In this document: positions 17,706 to 25,190 of the stretch, piece by piece
Layout of the letters: each line of letters starts with the position of its first letter
Position numbering within the stretch: the first letter of the stretch is position 1
DNA from: Asanoa ferruginea
GTDB taxonomy: Bacteria > Actinomycetota > Actinomycetes > Mycobacteriales > Micromonosporaceae
Length of the DNA stretch: 64,000 bases
Direction of reading: 5' to 3'
Assembly (NCBI RefSeq): GCF_003387075.1
Contig: NZ_QUMQ01000001.1
Span: forward strand, 4,836,001-4,900,000
The notes under the pieces: generated by a model
Told to the model about the DNA's origin: nothing
Seen by the model: only the letters and a program-made list of their open reading frames with translations
Databases searched by the model: none
Position numbers and translations under genes: made by a program

Positions 17706-18722
17706 TCAGCCGCCGTTGGACGGGCGGTAGCGCGGCGCCTTCGCCACCCGCACCGCCGGGTCGCCGCTCAGCGCGTCGACGGTGTCCAGGAACGCCCGGC
17801 CCATCTTGGCCCGAGCCGCCACGGCCGGGTGAGTGGCGCCGAAGTCGTCGGCACCGGCCTGGCCGTCGGCGAAGATGGCGTAGGTCAGCACCGGCGCACC
17901 GGCCCCGTCGAAGATGATGCCAGCCTCGTGCCGCGCGGCGTCGAACCAGCCCGCCTTCGTCGCGATCCGGAGCCGCTCGTCGGACGACATCTCGCGGCGG
18001 ATGCCGTCGGTGAACGCGATCGGCGCCCGCAGCCGGGACAGGATCACCTGGGTCGACGCGGGGGAGAGCAGCGTGCCGGCGACCAGCGCCTGCAGGAGCC
18101 CGTGTGTCTCGCGCGGCGTCGAACGGCCGAGGAAGAACCGGTTGGGGTTGGCCACCGGCTCGACCTGCGTCTGCGGGAAGCCCTTCGCCACCAGGATCTC
18201 GTTGATCTCGGCGGCCGGCGCGACCAGGCCGCAGAGCCGCACCGCCGTGTCGTCGGAGACGGTCAGCAGCGCGGCGAGCACGTGGCCCAGGGTGACCGAG
18301 CTCGGGTAGGCGCCGTCGAGGCTGAAGATGCCGTCGCCGCCCGGCACGACGATCGCCGCGGTCACGTCGACCCGCTGGTCGAGCGTGAGCAGGCCGCGGT
18401 CGACCTTGTCGAGCACCGCCGTGGCCACCGCGATCTTGTTGACGCTGTAGGCCTCGAGCACCGTGTCGGGCTCGTCGGACACCGCGACCTCACTGGATCC
18501 GGCGACCGTGACATAGGCCTGCCAGTTGCCTCCGGCCGAGGCGGTCTCCCGGGCGTAGATCCGGCCGACCTTGCGCGCCGCCCGCAGCGGCGTCGGCTCG
18601 GCGGTCGAAGCGGCACCGCCGCTGGGAGCCGCCGACGCGACCGCGGGCAGGCCGAACACGGCGCCCGCCGTTGCGATCGTGCCGAGCCCGAGTGCGGTGC
18701 GCCGGTTGAGATGCGAAGCCAT
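17706..18722 (-). CDS. Secreted class A beta-lactamase-like serine hydrolase, copy 2
   Basis: A 338-residue paralogue of the preceding minus-strand gene, with the same Tat-like signal (NRRTALGLGTIATAGAVFG), SVNK, SDD and KAGW motifs and long shared blocks such as SPASTQVILSRLRAPIAFTD. ATG 18722 is preceded by GGGGAGGG 11 bp upstream. It has its own terminator (17666-17694) and its own candidate operator (18740-18760), so the copies are probably transcribed separately. Differences are concentrated in the first 40 mature residues and the C-terminal tail, a common pattern after duplication. Substrate unknown. Confidence 0.85.
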   Translation of the reverse strand: MASHLNRRTALGLGTIATAGAVFGLPAVASAAPSGGAASTAEPTPLRAARKVGRIYARETASAGGNWQAYVTVAGSSEVAVSDEPDTVLEAYSVNKIAVATAVLDKVDRGLLTLDQRVDVTAAIVVPGGDGIFSLDGAYPSSVTLGHVLAALLTVSDDTAVRLCGLVAPAAEINEILVAKGFPQTQVEPVANPNRFFLGRSTPRETHGLLQALVAGTLLSPASTQVILSRLRAPIAFTDGIRREMSSDERLRIATKAGWFDAARHEAGIIFDGAGAPVLTYAIFADGQAGADDFGATHPAVAARAKMGRAFLDTVDALSGDPAVRVAKAPRYRPSNGG

Positions 18723-18739
18723 ACGACAAAACCCTCCCC

Positions 18740-18760
18740 GATGGACAATGAACGTCCATC
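18740..18760. promoter_or_regulatory. Inverted repeat upstream of beta-lactamase-like copy 2
   Basis: GATGGAC (18740-18746) and GTCCATC (18754-18760) form perfect 7-bp arms with a 7-bp spacer, 18 bp before the ATG. Upstream of copy 1 a related ATGGACAGACATCCG (17607-17621) and a shared CAAGCA(T)CGAA stretch follow in the same order. This suggests a common regulator whose operator has decayed at one copy. Confidence 0.5.
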
Positions 18761-18776
18761 CAAGCATCGAACTGGA

Positions 18777-20033
18777 TCATCCGCCGTCCCGCGCCAGCGC
18801 GGTGCGCTCGCCGGACCGGTCCAACAGGGCCATGACCGGCGTCGCAGCAATTCCGTGTACGACGACAGAAACCACGACGGCCAGCCCCACCGTTGCCCAG
18901 ACCAGTGCCGAGCCGGGGAACGCAGCGTGCGACGTCGCGTACGCCAGGTAGTAGAACGACCCGATGCCGCGGATCCCGAACATGCCGATCACCCAGTGCT
19001 CGGCCGGCCGCCCGGGCCCGCCGCGCAGCGAGAGCCAGCCCGCCAGCGGCCGGACCACGAACACCAGGGCCACCGCGACCGCCGCCGCCGGCCAGGTCAG
19101 CGGGGTCAGCAGCCCGCCGACCACGGCGCCGCCGAAGAGGAGGAGGAGCAGCACCGTCAGCAGCCGCTCGATCTGTTCGGCGAAGTCGTGCAGCACCTGG
19201 TGGTATTCGCTCGAGCGCTCCGCCGACCGGATCGCCCGGGCCGCGACGAACACCGCGAGAAACCCGTAGCCGCCGGCCACCTCGACCAGCCCGTACGCCA
19301 GAAAGGTCGCCGCCAGGGCGAGGAAGCCCTCCGCGTGCCGGGCCAACCGCAGCGCCTCCGACCGGGGCCGGAAGAACAGCCGGCCGAGCAGCTTGCCGAT
19401 CACCAGCCCGCCGACGACGCCGACCACTCCCTTGTAGAGCACGTCCACGGTGAACCACTCGGTGAGCCAGCCGGAACCGCCGTGCTGCGCGAGCAGGATG
19501 GCGGCGAACACGAACGGGAACGCCAGCCCGTCGTTGAGCCCGGCCTCCGAGGTCAGCGCGAAGCGCACCTCGTCTTCCGAGTCCTCCTCGTCGGTCGGCT
19601 CGCCGACCTGCACGTCGGAGGCCAGCACCGGGTCGGTCGGCGCCAGCGCGGCGCCGAGCAGCAGCGCGGTCGCCGGCACCAGGCCGGCCCACCACCAGCC
19701 GAGCAGCGCGACGGCGGCGATGGTCAGCGGCATCGCGATCGCCAGCAGCCGCCAGGTCGACGACCAGCGCCGCCAGCCCAGCGGCCGGTCGATCTTCAGC
19801 CCGGCGCCCATCAGCGCCACGATCACGCCGACCTCGGTCAGGTGGGTGGCGATCGCCGGGAAGCGGATCGGGTCGGGCGTCGGCAGCCCGGTCGGCAGGG
19901 CGAACACCAGCATCCCGAGGAGCAGGAACGCGATCGGCATCGACAGTGGACGGCGCTCCAGCAGCCGCGGCAGCACGCCGGCCAGCAGGGCACCGGCACC
20001 GAGGATGGCGAACGCGGTGGCGGTGACGCTCAC
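18777..20033 (-). CDS. CPA1-type Na+(K+)/H+ antiporter
   Basis: A 418-residue integral membrane protein with about 12 hydrophobic segments. It carries the CPA motifs: APTDPVLASDV (about residue 131, discontinuous helix with the DP pair) and SEAGLNDGLAFPF (about 161, with the ND motif of electroneutral exchangers). NhaP-like exchangers trade cytoplasmic Na+ or K+ for protons. A long acidic EEDSEDE stretch precedes the second motif. Start GTG 20033 overlaps the HAD gene's stop as GTGA. It is the third gene of an operon led by a stress-type PP2C phosphatase, which suggests pH or salt-stress use. Confidence 0.9.
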   Translation of the reverse strand: MSVTATAFAILGAGALLAGVLPRLLERRPLSMPIAFLLLGMLVFALPTGLPTPDPIRFPAIATHLTEVGVIVALMGAGLKIDRPLGWRRWSSTWRLLAIAMPLTIAAVALLGWWWAGLVPATALLLGAALAPTDPVLASDVQVGEPTDEEDSEDEVRFALTSEAGLNDGLAFPFVFAAILLAQHGGSGWLTEWFTVDVLYKGVVGVVGGLVIGKLLGRLFFRPRSEALRLARHAEGFLALAATFLAYGLVEVAGGYGFLAVFVAARAIRSAERSSEYHQVLHDFAEQIERLLTVLLLLLFGGAVVGGLLTPLTWPAAAVAVALVFVVRPLAGWLSLRGGPGRPAEHWVIGMFGIRGIGSFYYLAYATSHAAFPGSALVWATVGLAVVVSVVVHGIAATPVMALLDRSGERTALARDGG

Positions 20034-20698
20034 GCCACGGTCAGCGGGGACTCGTCGAGGTGGGCCAGCAGGTCGGCCGGATCCTCGTAGACCGCGACCG
20101 CACCGGCGCCGGCGAGCTCGGCCCGGGAGGTGCCGCCGCAGGTGAGCGCGACGCAGGGCAGGCCGAGCTTGGCGCAGGCGGCGACATCCCAGATGGAATC
20201 GCCGACGTAGACCGCCCGGTTGACGTCGAGCGAGAGCAGCCGCAGCGCTGCCTCGATGATGTCGGGCTCCGGCTTGGTCCGCTCAGCGTCGGCCGACGAG
20301 GTCGCGGCGTCGATCGCCGCGTCCGCGTCGAGGGCGGCCCGCATCGCCGTCAGCTCCGTCGGCGTCGCCGACGACGCCAGCGCCACCAGTTGGCCCCGCT
20401 CGTGGCAGGCCCGCAACAGCTTGGCCGCACCCGGCAACGGCCGCAGCCGGGCCAGGAACGGCGCGTAGCGCTCGGCGTGCACCGCGCGTACGAGATCATC
20501 GTTCGACTTGTCGCGTTCCGTGCCGAGCAGGTGGTCGAGCAGCCGGTCGGCGCCCATCCCGACGGCCCGGTGGATCTGGGCGGTCGGCACGTCGTGGCCA
20601 CCGGCGCGGAAGCCCTCCCACCACGTGACCGCGTGCAGGTAGGTGCTGTCGATCAGGGTGCCGTCGACATCGAAGAGGACGCCAGCGGGAGGGCTCAT
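20030..20698 (-). CDS. HAD-superfamily phosphatase
   Basis: A 222-residue HAD hydrolase of the phosphoglycolate phosphatase/beta-phosphoglucomutase type. Motif I is DVDGTLIDS (residues about 9-17) with the nucleophile and acid Asp, motif II SSAT (about 110), motif III Lys in TKPEPD, and motif IV GDSIWDVAA. A cap domain lies between motifs I and II. The start is ATG 20698 in an ATGA overlap with the upstream PP2C gene; a longer in-frame start at 20791 would lie inside that gene. Substrate unknown. Confidence 0.9.
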   Translation of the reverse strand: MSPPAGVLFDVDGTLIDSTYLHAVTWWEGFRAGGHDVPTAQIHRAVGMGADRLLDHLLGTERDKSNDDLVRAVHAERYAPFLARLRPLPGAAKLLRACHERGQLVALASSATPTELTAMRAALDADAAIDAATSSADAERTKPEPDIIEAALRLLSLDVNRAVYVGDSIWDVAACAKLGLPCVALTCGGTSRAELAGAGAVAVYEDPADLLAHLDESPLTVA

Positions 20699-22749
20699 GC
20701 GACCCCGATACCCCGCTCGCCGCCCTTCGATGCGCGGATCCCGATCTCGAACCAGACCGTCGAGCCGCGGACGGCCGGGTCGGTGCCCCACGCGTCACTC
20801 AACTCTTCGATCAGCCCCAGGCCGCGTCCCCGGCTGCTGAGCGTCTCGGCGTGGGCCCGGCTGACCGCGCCGCGGGTGCCGCTGTCGGAGACCGCGACCA
20901 GCAGCCGCTCGGCGCTCAGGTCGACCTGCACCCGCGCGGCCGTGCCGGCGTGCAGCAGCGCGTTGGTGGTCAGTTCGCTGGCGCACAGCACCGCCGCGCC
21001 GATCACCTGCTCGGGCACGTTCCAGGCGGTGAGCTGAGCCGACATCCAGTGCCGGACCCGGCCCGGCGCGGTCGGTTCGGCCGGGATCTCCATGCCCGCC
21101 GATCGGCTCGGCGCGGTCGCGTGTTCGACGGCCAGCACCGCGACGTCGTCGTCGGTGGTGCCGCCGACGGCGGCAGAGGCAAGAGCGCACAGGGTACGCG
21201 GATCGCCGCCCACCGCCCCCGCCACGGTCGCCGCGAGCTTCTCCAGCCCGGCACCCAGGTCGAGCCCGCGCCGCTCGATGACGCCGTCGCTGAACAGCAG
21301 CAGCGTGTCGCCGGGGGCCAGGGTCGCGACGGCCGACCGGCGGATGCCGCCCAGCCCGAGCGGAGTGCCGGTTGGCACCTCGAGATAGTCGGCCGTGCCG
21401 TCGGCATGCCGGACCAGCGGCGGCGGGTGGCCGGCGGTCGCCACGGTCAGCCGCCCGTCCCGCTCGATCACGGCGTAGGCCACGGTAACGAACAGTTCGT
21501 CGGTGCGGGCCTCGGCACCCAGGCTGGCGACCAGCCGGTCAAGGCCGGTCAGCACGCTGGTCGGCGTCGAGTCGGTCAGCGCCAGCGCCCGCAGCGCCGC
21601 CCGCACCTGCCCCATCAGCGCCGCTGCCCGCACGTCGTGCCCGGCCACGTCGCCGAGCACCGCCGCGAGCCGGCCACCGGGGAGCAGGAACGCGTCGTAG
21701 AAGTCGCCGCCGGCCGCGTTGCCGTCGACACCGGGGTCGTAGCGGGCGGCCAGCCGGAACCGCGGGTCGTCGGGCAGGTTCTCCGGCAGCATGCTGCGCT
21801 GCAACAACTGCGCGGTGCCGTGCTGGTTCTCGAAGCGGCGGGCCCGCTCGGCCGCCTGGGCGACCAGCTTGCCGGCGGCGGTCAGCAACGCCCGCTCGGC
21901 GGCCGACCAGGGGTGCTGGTCGTGCCGGCCGACGGTCAGCGCACCCCGCAACGAGGGCGTACGCAGGGGGAGCGCCGCGAGTGCGCGTACCTTCTCGTCG
22001 TGCCGGTCCTGGGCGGCCTCGCGCAGCGGGTGGCCGTCGGCGGTGAACCGCGCGAGCCCGGCGCCGGCCGCGACCGACAGCGGCGCGACCGAGTCGGCCG
22101 GGATCCGGCGCCACACCGGCGGCAGCCGCTCGTCGGCGTCGTCGAGCACGTCGCCGCGCACCCGGCGGACCACCCGCCAGTCGTCGCCGTCGTCGACCCC
22201 GAACGCCACCTGTTGCACGTCGGGGGAGGACAGGCCGTAGCGCAGCGCGACCCGGGCCACCTCGTCGAGGGTGAGCGTGCCGGCGAGCGCCTCGGCCAAC
22301 TCGGTGAGCCCCTGGAGGCGATGTGCGACCGGGACCGGTTCGACCGCGACGATCAGCACCCCGGCGATCCGGCCGCTGCCGTCGCGCACGGCGGACAGGC
22401 CGCGGGTGGGCAGCGCCGGGTCGGGCTCGTCGTCGGCGGTCGACGGCAACTCGGTGTCACGCGGCGCGAACCCGGTGTGCAGCGTCTCGCGGACCGCCGC
22501 ACCGGCCGGGCCGTCCCAGGCCGCGCCGAACGCCTCGGCCGCCGGTGCGCCGTAGGCGTCGGGGTGGCGCTCGCCCAGCAGTTGCCCGTAGGCGTCGTTG
22601 TAGATCAGGCGCAGCCGGTCACCGTGCAGGAAGGCCATCGCGACCGGCGAACCGAGCACCAGATCGACGACGGCCAGCAGCCCCGGGTCCCAGCCGTCGG
22701 ACGTCGACGCCCACACGGGCGGGGTCGGCGACGCACCGGAGCCTGACAT
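20695..22749 (-). CDS. PAS-GAF-PP2C-HATPase signalling phosphatase (RsbU/SpoIIE type)
   Basis: A 684-residue regulatory protein. In order: PAS-like sensor (about 20-140), GAF-like domain (about 145-305), PP2C SpoIIE-like serine phosphatase (about 325-535; GNAAGGDFYDAF, GDVAGHDVRAA, ATAGHPPP, FSDGVIERR), and a C-terminal anti-sigma-type HATPase_c domain (about 550-684; ASELTTNALLHAG N-box, RGRGLGLIEELSD G-box). Such fusions combine the partner-switching phosphatase and kinase roles that control sigma-B-family factors. It begins the operon with the HAD phosphatase and antiporter (4-bp overlaps) and is divergent from the MscS-like gene. Confidence 0.93.
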   Translation of the reverse strand: MSGSGASPTPPVWASTSDGWDPGLLAVVDLVLGSPVAMAFLHGDRLRLIYNDAYGQLLGERHPDAYGAPAAEAFGAAWDGPAGAAVRETLHTGFAPRDTELPSTADDEPDPALPTRGLSAVRDGSGRIAGVLIVAVEPVPVAHRLQGLTELAEALAGTLTLDEVARVALRYGLSSPDVQQVAFGVDDGDDWRVVRRVRGDVLDDADERLPPVWRRIPADSVAPLSVAAGAGLARFTADGHPLREAAQDRHDEKVRALAALPLRTPSLRGALTVGRHDQHPWSAAERALLTAAGKLVAQAAERARRFENQHGTAQLLQRSMLPENLPDDPRFRLAARYDPGVDGNAAGGDFYDAFLLPGGRLAAVLGDVAGHDVRAAALMGQVRAALRALALTDSTPTSVLTGLDRLVASLGAEARTDELFVTVAYAVIERDGRLTVATAGHPPPLVRHADGTADYLEVPTGTPLGLGGIRRSAVATLAPGDTLLLFSDGVIERRGLDLGAGLEKLAATVAGAVGGDPRTLCALASAAVGGTTDDDVAVLAVEHATAPSRSAGMEIPAEPTAPGRVRHWMSAQLTAWNVPEQVIGAAVLCASELTTNALLHAGTAARVQVDLSAERLLVAVSDSGTRGAVSRAHAETLSSRGRGLGLIEELSDAWGTDPAVRGSTVWFEIGIRASKGGERGIGVA

Positions 22750-22818
22750 GCCAGCAGCGTAACCGCCGCGTGGCGCAGTGGCGCGACGACGGTGGCGCGG
22801 GCTTGGGACCGCTCCCGG

Positions 22819-22844
22819 GATTGCCGCGAGCCGGGTTCGGGTAA
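22819..22844 (+). promoter_or_regulatory. Candidate sigma-B-type promoter of the MscS-like gene
   Basis: GATT-N16-GGGTAA fits the streptomycete sigma-B-family pattern GNNT-N14/16-GGGTAC/T except for the last base. The expected start point near 22851 leaves a leader of about 34 nt with an ACGGAAGG ribosome site before ATG 22885. See also 44929-44953 and 46009-46034. Confidence 0.5.
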
Positions 22845-22884
22845 TGCCGTCGGCTGAACACCCACCCCCGACGGAAGGTCTGAC

Positions 22885-24078
22885 ATGGACATCGGTGCCG
22901 CCCTCACCGACATGTGGCGGTCAGTGCTGCTCTTCGTGCCGAAGGCACTGGCGTTCCTGGCGATCCTGCTGGTCGGCTATCTGATCGCGCGGGTCGTCCG
23001 CCGGCTGGTCGACACCTTGCTGACCCGCGTCGGTTTCGACCGGGCGGTGCAGCGGTCCGGGATCGGCCGGCGACTGGCCAGTTCGCGCTACGACGCCAGC
23101 GACATCCTGGCCCGCCTCGCCTACTACGCGATCCTGCTGTTCGCGCTCCAACTCGCCTTCGGCGTCTGGGGCCCCAACCCGATCAGCGACCTGATCTCGG
23201 CGGTGGTCGGCTGGCTGCCCAGGGCGTTCGTCGCGATCGTCATCGTCGTGGTGGCCACCGCGATCGCCAGCGCGGTGCGGGACCTGATCAACGGCGCGCT
23301 CGGCGGACTCTCGTACGGCAAATTGATCGCGACCGTGGTCTGGGTGTTCATCGTGGGTCTGGGCGTGATCGCGGCGCTCAACCAGGTCGGCATCGCCACC
23401 ACCGTGACCACGCCGGTGCTGATCGCCGTGCTCGCGACGATCGCCGGCATCCTGATCGTCGGGGTCGGCGGCGGCCTGGTCCGGCCGATGCAGGGCCGCT
23501 GGGACCGCTGGCTCGACCGGATGGCCGCGGAGTCCGCGGTGATCCGCGAGCGGGCGCAGGCCTACCAGACGGAGAAGGCCGACGCCGAGCGGCGCCGGAT
23601 CGACGAGCAGCGGCAGGCCGAGGAGCAGGCCCGGGCAGCGGCCGAAGCGGCGCGGGTCGAGGCGGCCCGGGTCGAGGCGGAGGAAGCGGCGCGGGTCGAG
23701 GCGGCCCGGGTCGAAGCGGAAGCGGCCCGCGAGGAGTCCGCCCGGGTCGAAGCCGCCCGCGTCGAGGCGGCGCAGCGGGAGGCGGCCGCGCAGGCCGAGA
23801 TCGACCGGGCGCAGACCACCGTGATCAGCACGGAGGCCGAGCAGACCCAGGTGATCCCGCGCCCCGAGGACGCACACATCGTGCCCGGCATGGAGCCGGC
23901 ACCGGTGGAGCCCGAGCCCGAGCCGGCTCCCAGCCCGCGGCGCGGTCGCGGCAAGCCGACCGTGGCCAACCCGACACCGACCCGGGAGCTGCCGGCGGTC
24001 ACCGAGTCGGCGGCCGGCGACGATCCGTCGGCCGAGCAGACCCAGGTGATCCGGCCGCGGGACGGCCGGGACAGCTAG
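22885..24078 (+). CDS. MscS-like TM-helix membrane protein with coiled-coil tail
   Basis: A 397-residue protein. The first 205 residues hold about five transmembrane helices of the conserved TM-helix repeat family related to small-conductance mechanosensitive channels, with LPRAFVAIVIVVVATAIAS and GVIAALNQVGI typical. After the membrane part comes a long charged coiled coil (about 215-310) built from repeated AARVEA units, then a Pro/Glu-rich tail with two near-identical AEQTQVI motifs (about 325 and 385). No full MscS beta domain is present, so it may be a scaffold or sensor. The upstream sigma-B-like promoter suggests osmotic-stress expression. Confidence 0.82.
   Translation: MDIGAALTDMWRSVLLFVPKALAFLAILLVGYLIARVVRRLVDTLLTRVGFDRAVQRSGIGRRLASSRYDASDILARLAYYAILLFALQLAFGVWGPNPISDLISAVVGWLPRAFVAIVIVVVATAIASAVRDLINGALGGLSYGKLIATVVWVFIVGLGVIAALNQVGIATTVTTPVLIAVLATIAGILIVGVGGGLVRPMQGRWDRWLDRMAAESAVIRERAQAYQTEKADAERRRIDEQRQAEEQARAAAEAARVEAARVEAEEAARVEAARVEAEAAREESARVEAARVEAAQREAAAQAEIDRAQTTVISTEAEQTQVIPRPEDAHIVPGMEPAPVEPEPEPAPSPRRGRGKPTVANPTPTRELPAVTESAAGDDPSAEQTQVIRPRDGRDS
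23641..23775 (+). repeat. In-gene degenerate repeat encoding AARVEA units
   Basis: Repeated GCSCGGGTCGARGCG-type units, 15 to 18 bp apart, encode successive (A)ARVEA and AARVEAE blocks of the coiled coil. The DNA copies are nearly identical, indicating recent slipped-strand expansion in frame. Confidence 0.75.
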
Positions 24079-24099
24079 CCGGTCGGCACCGGCCCGCCG

Positions 24100-24312
24100 C
24101 TATTCGACGCTGTCGGCGGCGGGCTGGTGCCGCTGGGCGTCATCGACGAGGATGAGCGTCCCGATCATCATTCCGACCAGGATGCTGAGCAGCCAGGAGT
24201 CGTCATGCAGGACGCGGGCGGCGATCGGCGCCTGGATGGCGATCGCCATGAAGGCGACCCAGGCGAACCGGCGCTGGCTGACCGTGAGAATGCTTGGGGT
24301 CGTCTCGCGCAT
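24100..24312 (-). CDS. Small two-helix membrane protein
   Basis: A 70-residue hypothetical protein with two hydrophobic helices (about residues 17-34 WVAFMAIAIQAPIAARV and 40-57 LLSILVGMMIGTLILV) separated by a short HDDS turn, and a polar C-terminus. ATG 24312 is the natural start. It is convergent with the MscS-like gene; only 21 bp separate the stops, containing a weak 6-bp GCCGGT/ACCGGC hairpin. Family not recognised. Confidence 0.65.
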   Translation of the reverse strand: MRETTPSILTVSQRRFAWVAFMAIAIQAPIAARVLHDDSWLLSILVGMMIGTLILVDDAQRHQPAADSVE

Positions 24313-24411
24313 TCACGCAAGTCTGCCCGGGAGCCTCGGCGGGACCAGTCGGCCGTTCGGCCGACTTTGACTGACCTGTCCGGATTGGACGCCCAGGGTA
24401 AGGAGACACCG

Positions 24412-25152
24412 ATGAGGCGGATGTCGCGAGCGGTCGCCCCGCTGTTGGCCGCGGTGCTGCTGGCGGCGTGCACGGCACCCGGCCCCGCCCGGCCGCGGCC
24501 GCACTGGGCCGCCGAGCCCGCTGCCGGCAGCGCTCCCCGGGTCGGCCACACCGTGACGGGCCCGCGCGACGGCCTCGACGCCGCCACGTTCACGCAGGTC
24601 AGCGGCGTAACGACGCTGATCGTGGGGTTCGACGACCTGGACGACGACCTTTATCAGGTACGCACACCCGACGGTTCGCGAATCGCACCCGTGGTCAACG
24701 CCGACGGTGGCGACGTGCGGCTGCTGGTCGAGGGCACCGGCCAGGCCGGCCCCGCGACCGTCGGTGTCACGCTGCACCGGGCCGTCCGCTGGCACCTGCG
24801 CTTCGGCGGCGGTGCGGAAGACGAGCAGGTCGACCTGACCGGCGGCGACGTGTCGGCGGTCGAGTTCCTGGCCGGCTCCGCCCGGATCTCGCTGACCCTG
24901 CCCGAGCCGCACGGCACGGTGCCGGTCCGGATGACCGGCGGCGCCGGCGACTTCGTGGTGCACGTGACCGGCGACGCCCCGGCCCGGGTGCGGCTCGGTG
25001 GCGGCGCCGGCACCGTGGTGGTCGACGGGATCGCCCGCAGCGGCATTTCCGGCGGCACGGTCATCGAGAGCGACGGCTGGTCGTCGGCTCGCGACCGCTA
25101 CGACATCGACGCCGCGGCGGGGGTGTCGAGCCTGGTGCTGGATAGAGCCTGA
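24412..25152 (+). CDS. Putative lipoprotein with beta-rich repeats
   Basis: A 246-residue exported lipoprotein: type II signal peptide with lipobox LLAAC (Cys 20), then a Pro/Arg linker and a beta-rich domain. The later half has repeated GG-hydrophobic units (FGGGAEDEQVDLTGGDV, RMTGGAGDF, LGGGAGTVVVDG) that resemble the beta-solenoid ladder of DUF4097-type adhesin-like domains. The likely location is the outer face of the membrane; function unknown. The start is set by an AAGGAG site 6 bp before ATG 24412. Confidence 0.8.
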   Translation: MRRMSRAVAPLLAAVLLAACTAPGPARPRPHWAAEPAAGSAPRVGHTVTGPRDGLDAATFTQVSGVTTLIVGFDDLDDDLYQVRTPDGSRIAPVVNADGGDVRLLVEGTGQAGPATVGVTLHRAVRWHLRFGGGAEDEQVDLTGGDVSAVEFLAGSARISLTLPEPHGTVPVRMTGGAGDFVVHVTGDAPARVRLGGGAGTVVVDGIARSGISGGTVIESDGWSSARDRYDIDAAAGVSSLVLDRA

Positions 25153-25161
25153 ATTCCCGCA

Positions 25162-25173
25162 GAGAGCGCTCTC
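25162..25173. promoter_or_regulatory. LacI-type palindrome at the MFS transporter promoter
   Basis: GAGAGCGCTCTC is a perfect 12-bp palindrome with the AGCGCT core of many actinobacterial LacI-family operators and related to the CebR box. It ends 5 bp before TATCAT (25179-25184), a likely -10 whose position implies a leaderless transcript from GTG 25191. A bound repressor would occlude the promoter. Confidence 0.65.
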
Positions 25174-25190
25174 ATCACTATCATCGCCCG

